Origin: an uncultured Alphaproteobacteria bacterium
GTDB taxonomy: Bacteria > Pseudomonadota > Alphaproteobacteria > Rhizobiales > Rhizobiaceae
Reading direction: 5' to 3'
NCBI GenBank assembly: GCA_929200335.1
Contig: CAKMZG010000158.1
Location: forward strand, 1-5,912
Length of the DNA: 5,912 bases
Part shown: positions 1 through 5,860 of the stretch, piece after piece
Position numbering within the stretch: the stretch's first letter is position 1
Layout: the number at the start of each line of letters is the position of its first letter
The notes under the pieces: generated by a model
Seen by the model: the letters and a program-made list of their open reading frames with translations, nothing else
Databases searched by the model: none
Told to the model about the DNA's origin: nothing
Translations under genes and position numbers: made by a program

Positions 1-66
1 TTACAATACCGCTCAGACAACGCTAATCCTACATTAACTGTACCCAATAAGTTGACGATGCCCCAT

Positions 67-1431
67 TTAAATAGATTTTAAAAAACTATAAAATCGGCTG
101 TCATCAGTACGTGTGATATTAATCCGAAGGCCCGGAGTGTGCTGGTTCTCCACAGCGAACAAGCTGCCTGGGGCTAAAAATATGCCTTTTTGAGCGGCCT
201 GTTTTGCTAATTCAAGATCTGAAATGCCTTCAGGTAATTTCATATAAACATAATAGCCATTGTTAATAGGGCAGAAAAATTCAAACCCCATTTTTTCTAA
301 TTTTTTAGTTACGGTATTAGAAGCTTCAACCACTCTTGAGGATATTTTTTTCAAGTGTTTTTGATATCTGCGACTATCAAATAATTCTGTAATCATAATT
401 TCTGAATAGCGTGAGCTGTTGACACTGGTAATCATTTTAAACTCTGCAAGACTGGCTGCGAGTTCAGGATGGGCAATCAAGTAACCTGAACGAAAACTGG
501 CAGATAGAGTTTTTGAAAATGAACCCACATAAATCACATTTTTAAATGTATCCAATGCGCATAATCTTACGCCTTTGACATGTTCGAGATCAATAAAGGG
601 GTCGTCATCTATGATTAAACAATTATGCTGTGCACAAATTTGTAATACAGCATGTGCCGTTGGTAAATCCATAGAGCTGCCAGTGGGGTTCTGTGCCAAA
701 GATTGGGTGAAAAATATGGAAGGTTTATGATTTTCAATCTTTGCTTGTAAATCTTCAATGTCTGGTCCATTGGTGGTGCGTTTGACTCCAATAAAATTGA
801 TTTTTGATACTTTTAGTTTTGCAAATAATGGGTAATAGCCAGGGTCATCTACCAATACAGTATCACCCGGTGATAATAGACGTCGAATTATTAAATCTAA
901 TGCGTGATTAGCGCCAAAAGTCATGACAATTTGATCGGGTGCTACATTTATGTTTTGGATTTGATGACGTGTTGCAATGGCTTCACGGAGTTCCAAATAT
1001 CCATATGGCGAACCATAACCGGAACTGTCACTGCTGGATTGGCAAAGATTAGAATTGAAACTGCGTTTGGGCATAGTTTCATTCATCCAGGAAGCTGGCG
1101 GTCGACCATCACCCACTCGAATGGAAAATTTTTTATCTAATTGTGCATGCAACAAGCTTATGATGTCACTGGCTTCTTTAACATGGGCGGGTTTATTGTC
1201 ACTTATACTGGGTTTTGTTGAATTAACAATGAAACCTGACCCTTGTTTTGGCGATACAATACCCTTGGCAACCAATTTATCATAGACATTAACAACGGTG
1301 TTTTTTGATACTTGAAAATCCTCTGATGCACGACGAATGCTGGGCAAGCGCATACCTGCATGTAAATTACCTTGCTCAATTTGTCGCAAAATAGTCTTAA
1401 ATACAAAATCGACTTTTGTCATACGCTTCAT
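67..1431 (-). CDS. MocR-family transcriptional regulator (GntR winged helix fused to class I aminotransferase-like domain)
   Basis: Cytoplasmic PLP-dependent DNA-binding regulator of 454 aa, a normal length for MocR proteins. Residues ~5-70 form a GntR winged helix: the 'MRLPSIRRASEDFQVSKNTV' stretch (27-46) followed by the 'GSGFIV' wing at 64-69. A linker leads to a fold-type I aminotransferase domain (~105-454). Visible cofactor-site motifs are 'YGSPYGYLELREAI' (139-152), 'NPTG' (248-251), 'DDDPF' (275-279, probable pyridine-N aspartate D276), the PLP lysine K307 in 'SFSKTLS', and R436 in 'GLRIN', the usual carboxylate-binding arginine. The PLP site therefore looks intact, so it probably binds PLP or a PLP-amine adduct. 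The start at M1 is backed by a strong Shine-Dalgarno site 8 nt upstream. It is divergent from mvaA with a 138-bp shared control region, so it is the likely regulator of that operon and of itself. The effector cannot be read from sequence. Family assignment is very secure; target and ligand are inference. Confidence 0.95.
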   Translation of the reverse strand: MKRMTKVDFVFKTILRQIEQGNLHAGMRLPSIRRASEDFQVSKNTVVNVYDKLVAKGIVSPKQGSGFIVNSTKPSISDNKPAHVKEASDIISLLHAQLDKKFSIRVGDGRPPASWMNETMPKRSFNSNLCQSSSDSSGYGSPYGYLELREAIATRHQIQNINVAPDQIVMTFGANHALDLIIRRLLSPGDTVLVDDPGYYPLFAKLKVSKINFIGVKRTTNGPDIEDLQAKIENHKPSIFFTQSLAQNPTGSSMDLPTAHAVLQICAQHNCLIIDDDPFIDLEHVKGVRLCALDTFKNVIYVGSFSKTLSASFRSGYLIAHPELAASLAEFKMITSVNSSRYSEIMITELFDSRRYQKHLKKISSRVVEASNTVTKKLEKMGFEFFCPINNGYYVYMKLPEGISDLELAKQAAQKGIFLAPGSLFAVENQHTPGLRINITRTDDSRFYSFLKSI

Positions 1432-1439
1432 TATCTGGT

Positions 1440-1446
1440 CCTCCTC
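1440..1446 (-). promoter_or_regulatory. Strong ribosome binding site of the MocR gene
   Basis: On the minus strand the sequence reads GAGGAGG, 8 nt before the ATG at 1431. It supports the first methionine rather than M4 (start at 1422) as the initiation codon. Confidence 0.8.
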
Positions 1447-1470
1447 ATCATCCGTTTAAACTGTATCCTT

Positions 1471-1497
1471 ATTATAATGGTACAATTATAAGATCAA
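1471..1497 (-). promoter_or_regulatory. Candidate promoter of the MocR gene
   Basis: On the minus strand TTGATC (1497-1492) and TATAAT (1476-1471) are separated by 15 nt, a little shorter than the ideal 16-18. Transcription would start near 1464 and leave a leader of about 33 nt carrying the Shine-Dalgarno site. Half-site 1479-1488 lies between the two hexamers, so a regulator bound there would be expected to repress its own gene. ATTATAAT (1471-1478) is itself palindromic, so the same -10 is legible on both strands. A second minus-strand TATAAT (1490-1485) is an alternative. Inferred from motif matching only. Confidence 0.4.
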
Positions 1498-1512
1498 TCC
1501 TTTAATTGTACC
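1479..1512. promoter_or_regulatory. Inverted-repeat operator candidate in the divergent promoter region
   Basis: GGTACAATTA (1479-1488) and TAATTGTACC (1503-1512) are perfect reverse complements over 10 bp, separated by 14 bp. The half-site centres are therefore 24 bp apart, a little over two helical turns, so they face roughly the same side of the DNA. The repeat lies between two divergent genes, one of which is a GntR/MocR regulator; that is the usual location for such a protein's binding sites. The arms are AT-rich and no U-tract follows, so it does not look like a terminator. Binding by the neighbouring MocR protein is inference. Confidence 0.6.
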
Positions 1513-1525
1513 TATGATTTATGGA

Positions 1526-1539
1526 GGTTGAATTATAAG
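1526..1539 (+). promoter_or_regulatory. Third operator-like half-site, direct repeat of 1479-1492
   Basis: GGTTGAATTATAAG matches GGTACAATTATAAG (1479-1492) at 12 of 14 positions, in the same orientation, offset by 47 bp. MocR regulators such as GabR and TauR are known to use direct repeats, so the pair 1479/1526 may matter as much as the inverted pair. It overlaps the possible -10 element of mvaA. Confidence 0.4.
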
Positions 1540-1547
1540 TTTAAAAT
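1534..1547 (+). promoter_or_regulatory. Candidate -10 region(s) of the mvaA-dctPQM operon
   Basis: Two -10-like hexamers precede mvaA: TATAAG (1534-1539) and TAAAAT (1542-1547). Neither has a recognisable TTGACA-like -35 at 16-18 nt, which would fit an activator-dependent promoter. If TATAAG is used, the start point would be near 1546 and the half-sites 1503-1512 and 1479-1488 would centre near -38 and -62, typical activator positions. The exact start point is a guess. Confidence 0.3.
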
Positions 1548-1569
1548 ATATATTGCTTTGGAGTAATAA

Positions 1570-2874
1570 ATGTCTGATCCCATACATAACAGTCAAAATC
1601 TAATTTCATCAGTGATTGATCAGTTTAGGTCTCTAGAACCTGCTGATCGACTGTTGGCTCTGCAACAAGCAGCAGCCCTAAATGCCAATGAAACAAAAAC
1701 ATTAGGTGGTAGTGATATTTTACCTGTTGAGATTGCTAATGGTATGATTGAAAATGTTATCGGCAAGTTTGAACTACCGCTAGGGGTTGCATTAAATTTC
1801 AAAGTAAATGAGAAAGATTATCTCATTCCCATGGCCGTTGAAGAACCTTCTGTAGTCGCTGCAGCTTCTTATATGGCAAAAATTGCTCGCAATTGTGGTG
1901 GGTTTTATGCCAGCAGCACTCAACCAATCATGCGCGCGCAAATACAAATTTTAAATCTCAAAAATCCATATGGCGCCAAATCTAAACTGTTGTCCTACCG
2001 AGATGAATTGATAAAATTAGCAAATTCAAAAGACAGAGTTTTGGTTGAGCTAGGAGGCGGCTGTAACGATATTGAAATTCAAATTTTTGATGATTCACCT
2101 GTTGGATCGATGGTGGTTGTGCATTTATTAGTAGATGTGCGCGATGCTATGGGTGCCAACACGGTCAATACCATGGCTGAAATGCTTGCGCCGCGCATTG
2201 AAGAGATTACTGGCGGTGATGTGCGTTTGAGAATTTTATCAAACCTTGCTGATCGAAGATTGGTACACGGGCATGTACGTGTCAGCCCAGAAGCTTTGAC
2301 TACGAAAAGCCTTGATGGCAAAGATGTTGCTCAAGGCATAGTTGAAGCTTGCGCATTAGCAATCATTGATCCTTACCGTGCAGCTACTCATAACAAGGGC
2401 ATTATGAATGGTGTTGATCCTGTTGTCGTTGCAACGGGTAATGATTGGCGCGCAATTGAAGCTGGTGCTCATGCTTATGCTGCGCGAGATGGGCGTTATA
2501 CATCTTTAACGCGTTGGGAAATTGATAATGAGGGTTGGTTAAATGGTACCATCGAATTGCCTATGGCCGTTGGCCTTGTGGGCGGCGCAACCAAAACCCA
2601 CCCAGCAGCGCAGGCGGCCATTAGAATGCTGGATGTTCAATCAGCCCAGGAATTGGCCGAAGTCATTGCCGTGGTAGGTCTTGCCCAAAATATGGCAGCG
2701 CTTCGTGCCCTTTCCACAGAAGGCATTCAAAAAGGTCATATGGCACTCCATGCCCGCAATATTGCCATTATGGCAGGTGCAAAATCAGAGCAAGTGGATA
2801 TCATTGCGCGGGCATTGGTAGCTTCTGGTGATGTTAGTGTCGATAGTGCCAAAAAATTACTAACAGAAAATTGA
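1570..2874 (+). CDS. mvaA: Class II (degradative-type) hydroxymethylglutaryl-CoA reductase
   Basis: Soluble 434-aa enzyme interconverting mevalonate + CoA + 2 NAD(P)+ and HMG-CoA + 2 NAD(P)H. It has no membrane anchor, as expected for class II. Motifs in order: 'ENVIG' (61-65), 'EEPSVVAAASYMAK' (91-104), 'DAMGANTVNTMAE' (192-204), 'THNKGIMNG' (273-281), 'TGNDWRA' (289-295), 'GLVGGATKTHP' (335-345), and 'GHMALHARN' (389-397) in the C-terminal flap. The catalytic set known from Pseudomonas mevalonii (E83, K267, D283, H381) maps to E92, K276, D292 and H390 with a constant offset of 9, so the enzyme should be active. D155 falls where P. mevalonii D146 favours NADH. The ATG is preceded by GGAG at 6 nt. 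It is first in an operon with TRAP transporter genes and no mevalonate kinase is nearby, which favours catabolism over isoprenoid synthesis. Enzyme identity is very secure; physiological direction is inferred. Confidence 0.97.
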   Translation: MSDPIHNSQNLISSVIDQFRSLEPADRLLALQQAAALNANETKTLGGSDILPVEIANGMIENVIGKFELPLGVALNFKVNEKDYLIPMAVEEPSVVAAASYMAKIARNCGGFYASSTQPIMRAQIQILNLKNPYGAKSKLLSYRDELIKLANSKDRVLVELGGGCNDIEIQIFDDSPVGSMVVVHLLVDVRDAMGANTVNTMAEMLAPRIEEITGGDVRLRILSNLADRRLVHGHVRVSPEALTTKSLDGKDVAQGIVEACALAIIDPYRAATHNKGIMNGVDPVVVATGNDWRAIEAGAHAYAARDGRYTSLTRWEIDNEGWLNGTIELPMAVGLVGGATKTHPAAQAAIRMLDVQSAQELAEVIAVVGLAQNMAALRALSTEGIQKGHMALHARNIAIMAGAKSEQVDIIARALVASGDVSVDSAKKLLTEN

Positions 2875-2903
2875 TGTTGCGTATTATCTAAGGAGGATAT
2901 CAG

Positions 2904-3947
2904 ATGCAAAAGAATAGAAGAAATTTTTTAAAAAATGCAAGTGCAGCAGCATTTGCAGCTCCTGCCATTGTTGCAGTTAGCAGTTTAGAAGCCCGTGCAC
3001 AAGCGCCGATCAAATGGCGTATGCAGGCTTTATGGGGTGGTGGAACCACACCTATGAAATATGAGGAAAAATTTGCAGCACGGGTCACAGAATTAACCGG
3101 AGGTAGTCTTGAAATTAAAGCATTTGCTGGAGGTCAAATTGTACCCAATGCTCAGGCCTTTGATGCGGTTCGTGGCGGTGCTTTTCAAATGATGAAAACC
3201 TTTGATGGTTATACAGCGGGCAAAATCCCAGCCCATGGTTTTTCATCAACAGTGCCTTTTGGTTTCCCACAAGCTGATATGTATGAGGCCTGGTTCTATA
3301 ATGCTGGTGGTCTTGAACTTGCACGCAAATCTTATGCATCGGCAGGGCTAACCTATGTTGCACCAACAGTATATGGTGAAGAGCCTATTCATTCTAAAAA
3401 ACCTATTCGTAAAATTGCTGACATGAAGGGGTTGAAAGGTCGTTTCGTGGGTCTTGCATCTGCTGTTATGTCTGAATTTGGGGTTTCCGTTTCACCCCTT
3501 CCTACCAGTGAGGTTTATTCAGCATTGGATAAGGGCTTGATTGATTTTGCAGATCGCGGTGATGTGAAAGCCAATTATGAAGAAGGCCTACAAGAAGTAG
3601 CCAAATATTTAATTTTGCCAGGAGTTCATCAGCCTACAACAGCTACTTCCTATGTGGCAAATACCAAAGCTTATGGCCAATTGAATGACCAACAAAAAGC
3701 TGCACTTGCTGTTGCCGCTCGTGAGGTATCTGGTGCGCTTCGTCAAGACATAATGGTGTCAAATGCTGAATATCTTGGAAAATTCAAAGATGCAGGGGTT
3801 GAGATCATTTCGCTTGATCCACAAGATGTAGCTGATAACCGTGCAATTGCAGTTAAAGCTTGGGAAAAAGCAACCAAGGGAGATAAGTTGGCTCTTGAAA
3901 TGATGAATTCTCAAAAAGTTTTAATGCAACAATTTGGCTTACTATAA
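2904..3947 (+). CDS. dctP: TRAP transporter periplasmic solute-binding protein, Tat-exported (DctP/FcbT1-like)
   Basis: Periplasmic receptor of 347 aa that captures a small carboxylate and delivers it to the DctQM permease. The N-terminus is a Tat signal: 'NRRNFLK' (4-10), an Ala-rich hydrophobic stretch (~12-27), and a likely signal peptidase site after 'ARA' (30-32). The mature protein has DctP-family landmarks: 'FAGGQIVPNAQAFDAVRGGA' (74-93), 'MKGLKGR' (174-180) with R180 at the position of the arginine that binds the substrate carboxylate, and 'PLPTSEVYSALDKGLIDFAD' (198-217). Tat export and overall pattern place it near the mannitol/chloroaromatic and alpha-keto-acid (TakP) subgroup. The TakP-like 'EW...E' cation site appears as 'DR' (217-218) and 'Q' (243), so ligand details may differ. 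It lies 29 nt after mvaA with a strong AAGGAGG at 7 nt. Mevalonate is the substrate suggested by context and has not been shown. Confidence 0.93.
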   Translation: MQKNRRNFLKNASAAAFAAPAIVAVSSLEARAQAPIKWRMQALWGGGTTPMKYEEKFAARVTELTGGSLEIKAFAGGQIVPNAQAFDAVRGGAFQMMKTFDGYTAGKIPAHGFSSTVPFGFPQADMYEAWFYNAGGLELARKSYASAGLTYVAPTVYGEEPIHSKKPIRKIADMKGLKGRFVGLASAVMSEFGVSVSPLPTSEVYSALDKGLIDFADRGDVKANYEEGLQEVAKYLILPGVHQPTTATSYVANTKAYGQLNDQQKAALAVAAREVSGALRQDIMVSNAEYLGKFKDAGVEIISLDPQDVADNRAIAVKAWEKATKGDKLALEMMNSQKVLMQQFGLL

Positions 3948-3975
3948 GCTAAATAGACTGTCGATTATTTTCATT

Positions 3976-4002
3976 GCCGCCACATAGAATAAATGTGGCG
4001 GT
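3976..4002 (+). promoter_or_regulatory. Intra-operon RNA hairpin between binding-protein and permease genes
   Basis: CCGCCACAT (3977-3985) pairs perfectly with ATGTGGCGG (3993-4001) around a 7-nt loop, and G3976-T4002 adds a wobble pair. No run of U follows, so it is probably not a full terminator. It sits in the 74-bp gap between dctP and dctQ. There it could stabilise the upstream message or partly attenuate readthrough, giving more binding protein than permease, as is common in binding-protein operons. The role is inference; the stem is directly visible. Confidence 0.65.
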
Positions 4003-4021
4003 GCTATTTATGGATGTCTAG

Positions 4022-4528
4022 ATGATCAAATTAGCTCATGGAATAACAACTCTTAACATGTTTGTATTTGAGATTGCAAAATGGGTTGTTTATCTTATTG
4101 CAGGATTGATGATTTTTGAAGTTATAACACAATCATTTATATCTATAGAAATTTCTTGGGCGGCTGAATTGGCAAGATTGCTGTTTGGTCCTTTCTTTTT
4201 ATTTGGCGGGCCTTATTTATTGCATATGGGTGGACATGTGGCAGTGGATATAGTCTCATCAAAAGCAAGTGGAAAATGGAAAATTGCTTTAGCTGCTATC
4301 GGCATCATATTGGCGTTTATATTTGGTGCTATTCTTCTATGGTTCAGTATTCCATTGGCGCTTGATAGTTATACCTATGGTGAAACCAGTTATTCTGGAT
4401 GGAATCCGATTATCTGGCCTATGAAAGCCACGTTGCCTGTGGCAGCCGCTTTACTGATCCCGCAATCCATAGCTGAACTTCTCTTCTTGGGTGAAAAATT
4501 TGCCTTGAAATCTGGGGAGAGTTTTTAA
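4022..4528 (+). CDS. dctQ: TRAP transporter small permease subunit (DctQ/FcbT2-like)
   Basis: Inner-membrane protein of 168 aa, typical for DctQ, with four predicted membrane segments at about 14-36, 46-67, 87-110 and 131-156. Family landmarks are the 'SWAAELARLLFGPF' stretch (45-58), then 'GGPYLLHMGGHVAVDI' (62-77) with the conserved H72 and D76, and the 'WNPIIWPMKATLPVAAALL' run (127-145) entering the last helix. DctQ pairs with the large subunit DctM and is needed for coupling to the binding protein. No strong Shine-Dalgarno precedes the ATG; only a weak GGATG lies nearby. The stop of a four-codon micro-ORF (ATG at 4010) abuts the start, so translation may be modest or partly coupled. Its stop codon TAA overlaps the ATG of dctM by one base. 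Confidence 0.92.
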   Translation: MIKLAHGITTLNMFVFEIAKWVVYLIAGLMIFEVITQSFISIEISWAAELARLLFGPFFLFGGPYLLHMGGHVAVDIVSSKASGKWKIALAAIGIILAFIFGAILLWFSIPLALDSYTYGETSYSGWNPIIWPMKATLPVAAALLIPQSIAELLFLGEKFALKSGESF

Positions 4529-5844
4529 TGGAAAGTTCTCTTGTTTTAGGCGGGATGTTTATCTCTCTTGTAATTTTGATGCTATCGGGCGCTGGATTGG
4601 CTTTTGTACTTGGTGCGATAGCCTTTTTATCAACCATCCTCCTGTGGGGTCCTGAATCTTTAGTGGTCTCTGTTCTTAATACCTATGAGACCATGACATC
4701 CGATGCTTTAATGGCCATACCACTCTATGTCTTGATGGCATCTATTTTACAAAAATCAGGCATTATTGAGGATCTATATAATGCTATGGAAAAATGGTTT
4801 GCTGGTTTAAAAGGTGGCTTGGCAATTGGCACCGTGGTGATTTGTACCATATTAGCAGCCATGACAGGTGTTGTGGGTGCGGCAGTTGCGGCTATGGGAA
4901 TTTTAGCCTTACCTTCTATGTTAGAACGAAAATATTATCCCCCCTTAGCGCTTGGTGCAATATGTGCCGGTGGCACTTTAGGAATATTAATCCCGCCATC
5001 GGTTGTCACCATCGTATATGCTATAACAGCGCAAATATCGATTGGTAAAATGTTTATTGCTGGTATTATTCCTGGCATCATATTAGCGACAAGTTATAGT
5101 TTGTATATTTTCATTCGGGCAACAGCAAATCCAGAAGTTGCACCAATTGCTGATGATATCAATGATGTGACACTGCCTGAAAAATTGGCTACGTTGAAAA
5201 CACTAATTTTACCGGCATTCGTAATCCTTTCAGTTCTTGGCACAATCTATTTTGGCTTTGCTACCCCGACACAAGCTGCTGCAGTTGGTGTTTTAGGTGC
5301 CATGTTTTCAGCGATGATAGCTGGTAAATTTCAATTTGATAAATTATCTCAAGCTGCAAGTGATACACTCAGAGTCACGGCCATGATTTTGTGGATTACC
5401 ATTGGTGCAAAAGCCTTTATTTCTACTTTTGTAGCTACGGGTGGTGCTGATTCAATTTTGAATTTTGTTGAAAGTATGGAAGCTTCTAAATGGATAGTTC
5501 TACTTGCTATGTTGGGTGTGTTGATTTTTCTCGGACTTTTTCTGGATGAAATCGGGATTATTTTATTATGTGTTCCCGTGTTTTTACCCATTGTTAAAGC
5601 TCTTGATTATGATCCTTTGTGGTTTGGGGTTTTGTTTATGATAACCGCACAGATGGCCTATATTACTCCGCCTTTTGGCTATACTTTATTTTATTTAAAA
5701 GGAGTTTTACCAGATCATATTGGCATAGATCAGGTTTATCGAGGCGTTATACCATTCTTTTTAATTCAGGTTCTGATCCTAGGCTTATTTATTCTATTTC
5801 CAGACATCGTTACATGGTTACCTGAAATTAGTTCTGCGAATTAG
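4528..5844 (+). CDS. dctM: TRAP transporter large permease subunit (DctM/FcbT3-like)
   Basis: Inner-membrane transport subunit of 438 aa, normal for DctM, hydrophobic throughout with roughly a dozen membrane segments. It catalyses cation-coupled (usually Na+) uptake of substrate delivered by DctP. Landmarks are 'IPLYVLMASILQKSGI' (64-79), 'KGGLAIGTVVICTILAAMTG' (95-114), 'AICAGGTLGILIPPS' (144-158), 'FATPTQAAAVGVLGA' (244-258) and 'AYITPPFGYTLFYLKGVLP' (377-395). The ATG lies in a TAATG overlap with dctQ, and GGAG at 4516-4519 is 8 nt upstream, so the two are translationally linked. 'ATPTQAA' has Gln249 where the family more often has Glu. The protein is complete, with no frameshift. Substrate specificity cannot be deduced from this subunit. 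Confidence 0.95.
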   Translation: MESSLVLGGMFISLVILMLSGAGLAFVLGAIAFLSTILLWGPESLVVSVLNTYETMTSDALMAIPLYVLMASILQKSGIIEDLYNAMEKWFAGLKGGLAIGTVVICTILAAMTGVVGAAVAAMGILALPSMLERKYYPPLALGAICAGGTLGILIPPSVVTIVYAITAQISIGKMFIAGIIPGIILATSYSLYIFIRATANPEVAPIADDINDVTLPEKLATLKTLILPAFVILSVLGTIYFGFATPTQAAAVGVLGAMFSAMIAGKFQFDKLSQAASDTLRVTAMILWITIGAKAFISTFVATGGADSILNFVESMEASKWIVLLAMLGVLIFLGLFLDEIGIILLCVPVFLPIVKALDYDPLWFGVLFMITAQMAYITPPFGYTLFYLKGVLPDHIGIDQVYRGVIPFFLIQVLILGLFILFPDIVTWLPEISSAN

Positions 5845-5860
5845 GAGTTAATTTTGAGTT

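Noticed and set aside
52..80. TTGACG at 52-57 as a -35 element for a + strand promoter
   Set aside because: It would fire into the 3' end of the MocR gene in antisense, and the sequence at the -10 distance is a poor match.
1..81. Open + strand frame at the left edge (26 codons ending TAA at 79-81) that could be the tail of a convergent gene
   Set aside because: It is too short to recognise, a minus-strand frame over the same bases is also open, and 26 open codons are not rare by chance. It cannot be told apart from non-coding flank.
1521..1538. ATG GAG GTT GAA TTA TAA mini-ORF in the mvaA leader
   Set aside because: It has no ribosome site of its own and overlaps the candidate operator and -10. 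GGAGG here is too far from the mvaA ATG to serve it.
2079..2321. Minus-strand open frame within mvaA, and similar reverse frames within dctP and dctM
   Set aside because: These are shadows of strongly conserved genes on the + strand, without ribosome sites or recognisable domains.
3136..3145. AAATTGTACC, a 9/10 match to the operator arm, inside dctP
   Set aside because: It encodes the 'QIVP' part of a conserved binding-protein motif and has no partner arm nearby, so the match is explained by coding constraint.
4794..5048. + strand 84-codon frame inside dctM
   Set aside because: It overlaps conserved DctM membrane motifs in another frame and its Cys/His-rich translation has no recognisable domain order.
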